Shown here: positions 1 to 6,265 of the stretch, one piece after another | How positions within the stretch are numbered: position 1 is the stretch's first letter | How the letters are laid out: the number at the start of each line of letters is the position of its first letter | NCBI RefSeq assembly: GCF_038087665.1 | Contig: NZ_CP149925.1 | Location: 1,798,870-1,862,869, forward strand | Direction: 5' to 3' | Origin: Gallaecimonas sp. GXIMD4217 | Lineage (GTDB): Bacteria > Pseudomonadota > Gammaproteobacteria > Enterobacterales > Gallaecimonadaceae | Length of the DNA: 64,000 nt | Notes under the pieces: model-generated | Databases searched by the model: none | Told to the model about the DNA's origin: nothing | What the model saw: only the letters and a program-made list of their open reading frames with translations | Made by a program: the position numbers and the translations under genes

Positions 1-1
1 C

Positions 2-43
2 ATCCGAGCGGGATTTTCGCCAGTAGCGCCTCAAAATGCATAA
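2..43 (+). CDS. Possible 3' end of an upstream cassette gene (partial)
   Basis: A frame open from the window edge encodes the last 13 residues (IRAGFSPVAPQNA) and stops at a TAA lying inside the left arm of the attC-like site. Cassette genes often end in this arm. The fragment is too short to identify, and the call rests only on its position against the attC-like site. Confidence 0.25.
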   Translation: MRAGFSPVAPQNA

Positions 44-121
44 CCAATGCAGGCACGGCGACGCCCATTACATTGCGCCTTCGGCTTCACTCCATGGGCG
101 CGCATGCTGCAGGCGTTATAA
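38..121 (+). other. attC-like integron recombination site
   Basis: An imperfect palindrome of about 84 bp. The outer arms are ATAAC (40-44) and GTTAT (115-119), next TGCAG (48-52) pairs with CTGCA (107-111), and CGCCCAT (62-68) pairs perfectly with ATGGGCG (94-100). The tip (69-93) would form a variable terminal loop. This order of paired simple sites, unpaired bases and a variable tip is typical of attC sites. A start codon follows 7 bp later and the surrounding DNA is AT-richer than the rest of the window. The right core reads GTTATAA and does not fully fit GTTRRRY, and no integrase gene is in view, so this is attC-like rather than proven. Confidence 0.6.
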
Positions 122-127
122 CTCTTT

Positions 128-316
128 ATGAAATGGATTCTCTTAATACTTCTGATTGGATTGATTCGGGGCATCTTGCTTCCTGATTACAGGTGGGCGC
201 CAAACATATGGCTAATTCCGTTTGTTACACCGGTAGCTCTGTCAGCATTGGCCGTTTATCTGGCTAGCACAAAGCGCCTTGGGAATAAAAGGGGTCAGTT
301 CCTTTTATCTAAGTAG
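128..316 (+). CDS. Small membrane protein, probable integron cassette gene
   Basis: A 62-residue protein with two hydrophobic segments (about residues 3-17 and 28-46) and a basic C-terminus (KRLGNKRG), so probably a small inner-membrane protein. It begins 7 bp after the attC-like site, as cassette genes usually do. Its AT-rich codon use is unlike that of neighbouring chromosomal genes, which suggests transfer. No attC-like site was found after it, so the cassette's right end may be eroded. No family is recognised. An inverted repeat overlaps its 3' end. Confidence 0.5.
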   Translation: MKWILLILLIGLIRGILLPDYRWAPNIWLIPFVTPVALSALAVYLASTKRLGNKRGQFLLSK

Positions 317-340
317 ATATAAAAACCGACCCCATTTATT
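284..340. repeat. 13-bp inverted repeat with GGGGTC core
   Basis: AATAAAAGGGGTC (284-296) is matched 12 of 13 by the inverse of GACCCCATTTATT (328-340), with 31 bp between. It spans the stop codon of the small cassette ORF. GGGGTCAG-type palindromes of this kind are scattered repeats in many proteobacterial genomes. Whether this one is repeated in this genome cannot be seen here, since only one copy was noticed in the window. Confidence 0.45.
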
Positions 341-369
341 ACAGCAAAAAATTTATAAAGGGATTCATC

Positions 370-549
370 TTGAAGTTTAATTTAATCATATTTTCACCCT
401 GCCTGCTGTATACGATCTTGAGTTTTAACGCCCATGCGGATGAAGCAAAAGCGTTTATCGGGTCACTCAAAGAACACTATAATCCGGCCCTGGCCTATGG
501 GCTGCTGCGCGGGTCCGGCCGTTGTGCGCAGCCTTACATAGCAATATAA
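370..549 (+). CDS. Small secreted protein with signal peptide (TTG start)
   Basis: A 59-residue reading frame from a TTG codon with AAGGGA about 7 nt upstream. The first 23 residues look like a signal peptide: a Lys, a hydrophobic core, and an AHA cleavage site before DEAKAF. The remaining 36 residues are short, and the last 15 come from a suddenly GC-rich patch, so the gene may be truncated or fused to foreign DNA. The AT-rich first part matches the cassette-like patch. No homologue is recognised. Confidence 0.4.
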   Translation: MKFNLIIFSPCLLYTILSFNAHADEAKAFIGSLKEHYNPALAYGLLRGSGRCAQPYIAI

Positions 550-579
550 TCAGCGAACTTTACCAAATGGAATTGGCGT

Positions 580-750
580 ATGGAAACACTTCAAAGAAAT
601 TCAAGCCTTAAGAAATCTGTATGTCTAGCCTTGCTCGCTCTGGTTTTAATCGCCAAGCCAGATACTTTCCTGAGTATCATCCAGGGGTTTGAGGGCATGG
701 GCGCTGCCATTCACGATTTAGGGCTATGCCCCTGGGGCCGCGGTCACTAG
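580..750 (+). CDS. Small single-span membrane protein, hypothetical
   Basis: A 56-residue frame with a basic start (LQRNSSLKK), one hydrophobic span (about residues 13-25) and a C-terminus ending in LCPWGRGH. There is no convincing ribosome binding site, so expression is doubtful. It lies in the same AT-richer patch as the two small ORFs to its left, and could be a cassette gene or a chance ORF. Confidence 0.3.
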   Translation: METLQRNSSLKKSVCLALLALVLIAKPDTFLSIIQGFEGMGAAIHDLGLCPWGRGH

Positions 751-805
751 TTTGCTGCACAGTAGTGCCCACCTCATCACGAGTGGCTGCAACAAGGCAA
801 GAGAT

Positions 806-834
806 AAAAAGCCCGCCAATTGGCGGGCTTTTCT
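806..834 (-). terminator. Rho-independent terminator of yjjX-yjjG
   Basis: Stem AAGCCCGCC / GGCGGGCTT with a small AT-rich loop, flanked by five A on the left and four T on the right. Read on the minus strand it follows the yjjG stop codon by a few bases. It could also stop rightward transcripts from the cassette-like patch. Confidence 0.85.
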
Positions 835-837
835 GGT

Positions 838-1512
838 TCAGCAGCCGAGCAACGCCTGCAGCTCGGCCAGGGAGGCCACCTCGTGGTGGGGGCGGATCCC
901 GTCCGGGCGCGGCTGCCCCTTGCGGTTCAGCCAGCAGGTGTGAATGCCGGCGTTGAGGCCGCCCAGCACGTCGGCATGGGGGTTGTCGCCCACCATCAGC
1001 ACCTTGTCCCTGGGCGGGTTGCCCATGCGCGCCAGGGCGTGCTCGAAGATGGCCAGATCCGGCTTGGCCACCCCCACCTCCTCGGAGATCACCAGGTGTT
1101 CGAAGGCGTCCTCCAGGCCGTTGCGCGCGAGGCGGATCTGCTGCAGATCGGTGAAGCCGTTGGTGATGATGCCCAGCCCCGCCCTGCCGCTCAGGGCCGA
1201 GATCAGCTCCCTGGCCCCCGGCAGCGGCGTGCACACCTCGGCCATGGCCGCCAGGAAGGCGCCGTTGAGGCGCTGGGGCGTCACCTCCAGCTGCTCGGCC
1301 CAGGGCGCGAAGCGGTTGTGCTTGAGCTGATCGGCGCTGATCCTGCCGTCCTGGTAATCCACCCACAGCGGCAGGTTGACGGCCTGGTAGCGGTCGAAGT
1401 CGTCGCGGCCGAAGTCCAGGCCGAAGCCGGCGAACATCTGCTTGAGCCCCTGGTAGGCATCGAAATGAAAGAGGGTCTCGTCGGCGTCGAAGAGGATCCA
1501 TTGGTACTGCAT
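838..1512 (-). CDS. yjjG: Pyrimidine 5'-nucleotidase YjjG (HAD hydrolase)
   Basis: A 224-residue soluble HAD-superfamily phosphatase. Motif I is FDADETLF (residues 8-15), motif II is ITNGF, and the motif III/IV region contains VAKPD and VGDNPHAD. Length, motif spacing and the FDADETL start fit YjjG, which dephosphorylates dUMP, dTMP and non-canonical pyrimidine nucleotides (house-cleaning). A GGGAGA Shine-Dalgarno lies upstream of the ATG. It is 13 bp downstream of yjjX, another nucleotide-pool cleaning enzyme, and the two look co-transcribed. Confidence 0.9.
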   Translation of the reverse strand: MQYQWILFDADETLFHFDAYQGLKQMFAGFGLDFGRDDFDRYQAVNLPLWVDYQDGRISADQLKHNRFAPWAEQLEVTPQRLNGAFLAAMAEVCTPLPGARELISALSGRAGLGIITNGFTDLQQIRLARNGLEDAFEHLVISEEVGVAKPDLAIFEHALARMGNPPRDKVLMVGDNPHADVLGGLNAGIHTCWLNRKGQPRPDGIRPHHEVASLAELQALLGC

Positions 1513-1525
1513 GGTGTCTCCCGGG

Positions 1526-2062
1526 TTAGTCGCTGTACAGGCTGGGGTTCAGGAAGGGGGCCATGGCCAGCACCAGGGCCTGGTTGTAGGTGCTCTCACG
1601 GCTGGCGGTGCCGTTGGTGAGCAGGGCGACGGCGCCGCCGCGCTGCTTGATGTTGTGGGTGTTGAACAGGCGGTCCATGACGGTGCCAAGCTCGGTGCCC
1701 TCGTCCAGGGCGTCGAACACCGCCCTCGGCAGCGGCAGGTTGGCGCTGCGCCCCACCGACTGGCGCTCCTTGTCCGCCACCACCACGTAGGCGAAGGTGG
1801 CGGGGCCGTAGTCGAAGCGGTCCACGCCCCCTTCCATGGCCACATAGAGGTCGGCCTCGGCATGGGCCCTGAGGTAGGAAACCCGGTTCTCGGCGCCCAG
1901 CCGCGTCTCCCTGGCGGTCATGGGCTGCTCCGCCACCCCGGACGGGGCGGCCATGCCCTCGCAGTCGAGCCGGCAATGGGGAAAGAGCGGCGCCAGGGCT
2001 TCCCTGGCCGCGTTGATCTTGACCGGGTTTTGGGAACCCACCACCACCTTGAGGCGCTGCAC
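1526..2062 (-). CDS. yjjX: Inosine/xanthosine triphosphatase YjjX
   Basis: A protein of about 178 residues that removes ITP/XTP from the nucleotide pool. Near its N-terminus it has SQNPVKINAAREAL (the YjjX/Maf-like phosphate-binding start), then GVAEQPMTARETRLGA and VAMEGGVD, which align with known YjjX proteins. The frame is open 126 bp further upstream, but homologues start at this point. A GTG (2062) or TTG (2065) start follows a GGAG site by 8 or 5 nt, and GTG is preferred. Probable operon with yjjG. Confidence 0.85.
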   Translation of the reverse strand: MQRLKVVVGSQNPVKINAAREALAPLFPHCRLDCEGMAAPSGVAEQPMTARETRLGAENRVSYLRAHAEADLYVAMEGGVDRFDYGPATFAYVVVADKERQSVGRSANLPLPRAVFDALDEGTELGTVMDRLFNTHNIKQRGGAVALLTNGTASRESTYNQALVLAMAPFLNPSLYSD

Positions 2063-2107
2063 CAATATGACTCCAAATAAATTTACTTCACATGAAGATA
2101 GGTGCGC

Positions 2108-2116
2108 ATGATAGCA
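2108..2116 (-). promoter_or_regulatory. Possible extended -10 of yjjX
   Basis: On the minus strand TGCTATCAT is an extended -10 (TGn plus TATCAT, 5 of 6 against TATAAT). It lies about 46 bp upstream of the chosen yjjX start. No good -35 hexamer is visible at 16-18 bp. Confidence 0.35.
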
Positions 2117-2152
2117 GCCCAAGGGGCGATGGAAAAGCCGCTTGGCCAAACT

Positions 2153-2174
2153 AAAAAGGCGCCCCTGGGGCGCC
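2153..2174 (-). terminator. Terminator after the first C-x5-C paralog
   Basis: Palindrome GGCGCCCC / GGGGCGCC followed on the minus strand by five T, 23 bp past the stop codon of the 2198-2854 gene. Confidence 0.8.
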
Positions 2175-2197
2175 TGATGCCATGGCAAGGGCCAAGC

Positions 2198-2854
2198 TCA
2201 GCCGGCCGGCGCCCCGGTGAAGACCTTCTCGGCGCTGAAAGCCCCTTCGGGCGGCTGCTGGTACAGGCGCAGCTGCAGCCGGCGGCCGTGTTCGGTGGCG
2301 GTGCTGTCCTGGGTTGCCACGCTGACGTTGAAATCGGCCTTGCCCAGGCTGCTCATCAGCTGCTCAGTGACCATGGACGAATAGGCCTGATCGGCCAGGT
2401 TCAGCTTGACCATGCAGACCTTGCCGCTGTCGCAGATGGTTTCGTCCAGGCTCACATCCACCTTCTGTTGGGCCAGGGCAATGCCGTCCCAGATGGCCTG
2501 CTCCGCCTTCACCGCCCGGTCGTCGTAAACCCGCTCCTGCAGCGTCTGGTACCAGTCCTGCTCGAAGCTTGCCCGCTTGGCCAGCATCTCCTGCAACAGT
2601 TCGACATTGACGGTTTCACCGCCAGGGGTGGGCGCTGCCGGCGTCGCCACCGGGCTTGGCCCGGCCTGCGGCCTTTGCGGTGCCGGCGCAGTCTTGGTCT
2701 CGGCGGTGCCGGTAGCTGTTGCCGCCACGCTGGCGGCCGGCGCCGCCTGATGGGCCTGCTCTGGACTTGGCCGTTGCCCCTGGCCTCCGAAAAGCCAGGC
2801 GCCGAGGCCGAGCCCCAGGGCCAGGCCGGCGCCGAATTTCAGGTATCCCTTCAT
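2198..2854 (-). CDS. Membrane-anchored envelope protein, C-x5-C paralog A
   Basis: A protein of about 218 residues with an N-terminal hydrophobic anchor (residues 4-23, Gly-rich, so a signal anchor or signal peptide). A long Ala/Pro/Thr linker (about 30-80) follows, then a C-terminal domain with AVKAEQAIWDGIALAQQ and two cysteines in CDSGKVC (C141, C147). The cysteines could form a periplasmic disulphide. Two adjacent ATGs exist; the second (2854) is better spaced from AGGAGA. The next gene upstream is a clear paralog. No family is recognised; a sporulation/SPOR-like or sensor role would be guesswork. Confidence 0.75.
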   Translation of the reverse strand: MKGYLKFGAGLALGLGLGAWLFGGQGQRPSPEQAHQAAPAASVAATATGTAETKTAPAPQRPQAGPSPVATPAAPTPGGETVNVELLQEMLAKRASFEQDWYQTLQERVYDDRAVKAEQAIWDGIALAQQKVDVSLDETICDSGKVCMVKLNLADQAYSSMVTEQLMSSLGKADFNVSVATQDSTATEHGRRLQLRLYQQPPEGAFSAEKVFTGAPAG

Positions 2855-2885
2855 CATGTCTCCTTTATCTTGGGCAATCTAACAC

Positions 2886-3560
2886 TCAGCCTTGGTCCGC
2901 ATCCTGGGAGACGCCGGCAACCGGCTGCAGGTTCGCCAGTGGTGACTTCTGGCTGAAAGACAACTTCAACCTGGGCCGCTCCCCTTCCGGGCTGTCGAAC
3001 TCGGTGACGATAAAGCCCAGGCCAAGGCCGGCTTCCTTGAGGCTCTGTCTCATGCGCTCGGTAACCACACCGGCAAAGCCGATATCATCGACGACGACCT
3101 TGGCCACGCAGAGCCGGTCGCTGTCACAGAGGACGTCTTCGAGATCGGCGTTGATCATCTGCTGGGCCTGGGCGATGCCGTCCCAGATGGCCTGCTCGGC
3201 CTTGACCGCCTTGTCGTCATGACGCCTGGCATGGCTCAGGGCCTGCCAATGACTGTCATAGCTGGGCAGGTTGCCGATGCGCTTCTCCAGGGCCGCGATC
3301 TCCTCAAGCTGCTGTGGCGACAGGGGCGTCGCCTCCTGCTCGGCGGCTGCTTTTGGTGCTGGTGCTTGGGAAGTGATAGGGGCTGGATGCGCCTGGGCCA
3401 GGGCGCTCTGTGGCGCCTGGGGCTGGGCATTCATGGGCGCCGCCGGGGCCGCCTCCTGGGTCGTGACAGCCAGCTGCTGGGGCTGCCCGGCACCGAAATA
3501 CCAGCCGCCAAGGGCAACGCCCAGGGCCAGGCTAACGCCGTGGCTAACGATTCCTTTCAT
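2886..3560 (-). CDS. Membrane-anchored envelope protein, C-x5-C paralog B
   Basis: A 224-residue paralog of the following gene. It has an N-terminal anchor (residues 8-24), an Ala/Pro/Gln linker (30-80), then AVKAEQAIWDGIAQAQQ and CDSDRLC (C145, C151) with the same C-x5-C spacing. The frame extends 33 codons further upstream, but the ATG at 3560 has AAGGAG five bases before it and starts MKGIVSHG, like the MKGYLKFG of its partner. The 31-bp gap to paralog A suggests one operon. Function unknown; tandem duplication is the clearest fact. Confidence 0.78.
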   Translation of the reverse strand: MKGIVSHGVSLALGVALGGWYFGAGQPQQLAVTTQEAAPAAPMNAQPQAPQSALAQAHPAPITSQAPAPKAAAEQEATPLSPQQLEEIAALEKRIGNLPSYDSHWQALSHARRHDDKAVKAEQAIWDGIAQAQQMINADLEDVLCDSDRLCVAKVVVDDIGFAGVVTERMRQSLKEAGLGLGFIVTEFDSPEGERPRLKLSFSQKSPLANLQPVAGVSQDADQG

Positions 3561-3712
3561 GTCTGCTCCTTGTGGGGTCAATGTGCCAAGGCATTGACCC
3601 AACCCACTGAATTTAGTTCGGTTTTCTTGTAACAAAAATGTTTCAAAAAGGCCAGCCATTGCCGCTTCCCTGGCCTGTGGCCGCGTCCAAAGGTCGCAAA
3701 TTCAGATAAAGT

Positions 3713-3743
3713 TTGCTCCGGTGCGGCGGGAGTCTGCTACACT
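3713..3743 (+). promoter_or_regulatory. Possible promoter of rhlE
   Basis: Extended -10 TGCTACACT (hexamer 3738-3743) with a weak -35 TTGCTC at 3713-3718, spacing 19. It would give a leader of about 95 nt before the helicase ATG. Moderate match only. Confidence 0.35.
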
Positions 3744-3843
3744 GCCGGCCTTTGATTTGCCTCCGGTCGGCCGATCTCCCTCTGATTTTTTCCTCTGCCT
3801 GAAGACTGGCGCCTCCCTGGCGCAGGCCGAGTACTGGAGTTTT

Positions 3844-5196
3844 ATGTCCTTTTCCAACCTGGGCCTGGCGGCCCCCATCCTGCGTGCCATCGAAGAGTGC
3901 GGTTACACCACCCCCACCCCCATCCAGGCCCAGGCCATTCCGGCCGTGCTGAGGGGCGGCGATCTGCTGGCCGGCGCCCAGACCGGTACCGGCAAGACCG
4001 CCGGTTTCACCCTGCCGATCCTGCAGCGCCTGCTGGACAACCCGCCCAGGAAGCGCGGCGCCATCCGCGCCCTGGTGCTGACCCCCACCCGGGAGCTGGC
4101 CGCCCAGGTCCATGACAACGTGCAGCAGTACAGCCGCCACCTGAAGCTGACCTCCATGGTCATGTTCGGCGGCGTCAACATCAATCCCCAGACCCGCCAG
4201 CTCAAGGGCCGCATCGACATCCTGGTGGCCACCCCGGGCCGGCTGCTGGATCACGTCCAGCAGGGCAATCTGAGCCTGGACGACATCGAGATCCTGGTGC
4301 TGGACGAAGCCGACCGCATGCTGGACATGGGCTTCATCCACGACATCAAGAAGGTGCTGGCCCTGCTGCCGAAACAGCGCCAGAACCTGCTGTTCTCCGC
4401 CACCTTCTCCGACGACATCAAGGCCCTGGCCGACCGCCTGCTCAACGAGCCGGCGCTCATTGAGGTGGCCAGGCGCAACACCACCGCCGAGACCGTGGCC
4501 CAGCGCATCTACTTCGTCGACAAGGGCCGCAAGAAGGATCTGCTCAGCCACCTGATCAAGGAGCACAACTGGTGGCAGGTGCTGGTGTTCACCCGCACCA
4601 AGCACGGCGCCAACCGCCTCTGCCAGCAGCTGGAGAAGGACGGCATCAGTGCCATGGCCATCCACGGCAACAAGTCCCAGAGCGCCCGCACCAAGGCCCT
4701 GGACGCCTTCAAGTCCGGCAAGCTGCAGGTGCTGTGCGCCACCGACATCGCCGCCCGCGGCATCGACATCGCCGAGCTGCCCCATGTGGTCAACTACGAG
4801 CTGCCCAACGTGGCCGAGGACTATGTGCACCGCATCGGCCGTACCGGCCGCGCCGGCGCCGAGGGCGAGGCCGTGTCCCTGGTGTGCGTGGACGAGCACA
4901 AGCTGCTGCGCGACATCGAGCGGCTGATCAAGAAGGAGCTGCCCAAGCAGGAGCTGGCCGGCTTCGAGGTGGATCCCTCCATCAAGGCCGAGCCCATCCA
5001 GAATGGCCGGGCCGGCCAGGGCCAGGGCCGGGGTCGCGGCAACGGTCAGGGCCGGGGCAATGGCCAGCGCAGCGGTGACAACCGCGGCAACGGCGAAGGC
5101 CGCCGCAGCCAGGCCCCCCGCGGCAATGGCGGTGACAACGGCAACGGCCAGCGCCGCCGTCGCCGCCGTCCCCAGAAGCAGACGGTTGCCGCCTGA
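3844..5196 (+). CDS. rhlE: DEAD-box RNA helicase RhlE
   Basis: A 450-residue ATP-dependent RNA helicase acting in ribosome assembly or RNA turnover. Motifs in order: Q motif (TPTPIQ), Walker A AQTGTGKT (about residue 45), PTRELA, DEAD ([13 protein letters not shown]), SAT, and [10 protein letters not shown]. The last 75 residues are a disordered Gly/Arg/Asn tail with repeated GQGRGNGQ-type units and an R6 run, an RNA-binding tail typical of RhlE. The frame is open 41 codons upstream, but homology begins at MSFSNLGL and a GGAG precedes that ATG. Followed by a strong terminator. Confidence 0.93.
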   Translation: MSFSNLGLAAPILRAIEECGYTTPTPIQAQAIPAVLRGGDLLAGAQTGTGKTAGFTLPILQRLLDNPPRKRGAIRALVLTPTRELAAQVHDNVQQYSRHLKLTSMVMFGGVNINPQTRQLKGRIDILVATPGRLLDHVQQGNLSLDDIEILVLDEADRMLDMGFIHDIKKVLALLPKQRQNLLFSATFSDDIKALADRLLNEPALIEVARRNTTAETVAQRIYFVDKGRKKDLLSHLIKEHNWWQVLVFTRTKHGANRLCQQLEKDGISAMAIHGNKSQSARTKALDAFKSGKLQVLCATDIAARGIDIAELPHVVNYELPNVAEDYVHRIGRTGRAGAEGEAVSLVCVDEHKLLRDIERLIKKELPKQELAGFEVDPSIKAEPIQNGRAGQGQGRGRGNGQGRGNGQRSGDNRGNGEGRRSQAPRGNGGDNGNGQRRRRRRPQKQTVAA

Positions 5197-5203
5197 TAGA
5201 GGA

Positions 5204-5226
5204 GCCGGGCCCAGCCCGGCTTTTTT
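5204..5226 (+). terminator. Terminator of rhlE
   Basis: Stem GCCGGGC / GCCCGGC directly followed by six T, seven bases after the stop codon. Confidence 0.9.
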
Positions 5227-5256
5227 GTGCCTGGACGAGCCCGTCTTGGCCAAGGC

Positions 5257-5285
5257 GAGACAGCAAGGGCGCCATTGGTTACAAT
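5257..5285 (+). promoter_or_regulatory. Sigma-70-like promoter of yeeN
   Basis: -35 GAGACA (5257-5262, 4 of 6) and -10 TACAAT (5280-5285, 5 of 6) with a 17-bp spacer. It would start transcription about 30 bp before the ATG. Confidence 0.55.
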
Positions 5286-5320
5286 CGGCTCACCTTAATC
5301 AGCCAAATGAAGTCATTCCC

Positions 5321-6043
5321 ATGGGTCGCGCCTTTAACAACCGCAAAGAATCCATCGCCAAAACGGCTGCCGTCAAAACCAAGCTCTATTCCAAGTACGG
5401 CCGCAACATCTATGTCTGCGCCAAGAACGGCGGCGCCGATCCCGCCGGCAACCTGGCCCTGCGCAGCCTCATCGACCGCGCCAAGAAGGATCAGGTGCCG
5501 GCCCACGTCATCGACAAGGCCCTGGACAAGGCCAGCGGCGCCGGCGGCGAAGACTTCCAGCCCGCCCTTTACGAAGGCATTGGCCCCGGCGGCTGCCTGG
5601 TGCTGATCAGCGCCCTGACCGACAACCCCAACCGCACCTTCGGCGAAATTCGCGGCGTCTTCTCCCGCTGCAAGGCCAAGCTGGGCAGCCAGGGCTCGGT
5701 CTCCCACATGTTCGACCACCGCGCCATGTTCGCCTTTGCCGGCACCGACGACGAGCCGGTACTGGAAGCCCTGATGGAAGCGGACGTGGACGTGTCCGAC
5801 GTGGAAGCCGACGACGGCATGATCACCGTGCTGGTACCGCCCACCGAGTTCTTCAAGACCAAGACCACCCTGCTGGCCATGGATCCCGAGCTGAGCTTCG
5901 AGGTGGAAGAGATCACCTACCTGCCCCAGGCCGACCACGCCATTGCCGGCGACGATGTCGAGCTGTTCGAGCGCTTCGCCGGCATGCTCAACGACCTGGA
6001 CGACGTGCAGGAGATCTACCACAACGGCAGCTTCGAAAGCTGA
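5321..6043 (+). CDS. yeeN: YebC/PmpR family protein, YeeN subgroup
   Basis: A 240-residue YebC-fold protein. The start [17 protein letters not shown], then [36 protein letters not shown] and the C-terminal DDVQEIYHN match the YeeN branch of YebC/PmpR. The family binds DNA, and some members relieve ribosome stalling at proline runs. The large frame upstream is an artefact of the GC-rich rhlE tail; the conserved start is this ATG, which has only a weak ribosome site (GAAG). Monocistronic between two terminators. Confidence 0.88.
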   Translation: MGRAFNNRKESIAKTAAVKTKLYSKYGRNIYVCAKNGGADPAGNLALRSLIDRAKKDQVPAHVIDKALDKASGAGGEDFQPALYEGIGPGGCLVLISALTDNPNRTFGEIRGVFSRCKAKLGSQGSVSHMFDHRAMFAFAGTDDEPVLEALMEADVDVSDVEADDGMITVLVPPTEFFKTKTTLLAMDPELSFEVEEITYLPQADHAIAGDDVELFERFAGMLNDLDDVQEIYHNGSFES

Positions 6044-6057
6044 TCGCTCCTTGCATG

Positions 6058-6085
6058 AAAAAGCCGGGCACCGCCCGGCTTTTTT
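6058..6085 (+). terminator. Terminator of yeeN
   Basis: AAAAAGCCGGGC / GCCCGGCTTTTTT stem-loop with a short ACC loop, beginning about 15 bp after the stop. Confidence 0.9.
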
Positions 6086-6087
6086 GT

Positions 6088-6120
6088 GCCCGGGGTGCGA
6101 CAGCATGTCGCACCCCGGGC
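6088..6120. repeat. Perfect 15-bp inverted repeat after yeeN
   Basis: GCCCGGGGTGCGACA (6088-6102), a three-base loop GCA, then its exact inverse complement (6106-6120). It follows the yeeN terminator immediately and is not followed by a T run, so it is not a second standard terminator. It lies 145 bp before the TonB receptor ATG. Confidence 0.8.
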
Positions 6121-6265
6121 AGCCACCCTCTTTGGCAAAAATTGTTCCCCGTCAAGGCATTGGCTTCAAGCCCCGGCCACGACAGGGGAAACTTGCGTTG
6201 GGTCAAATGGCCTGGCCGGCGGGCCCTTACCCTGGCCGCAAGCCCAAGCAGCAAGAGCCTTGCCC

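Noticed and set aside
3721-3843. N-terminal extension of rhlE
   Set aside because: The 41 extra residues do not resemble helicase sequence; homology and GGAG support the ATG at 3844.
4996-5190. GC-rich short tandem repeats at the end of rhlE
   Set aside because: They encode the Gly/Arg/Asn RNA-binding tail that is normal for RhlE proteins.
5003-5320. N-terminal extension of yeeN through the rhlE tail
   Set aside because: It overlaps the rhlE coding region and terminator in another frame; the YebC family starts at 5321.
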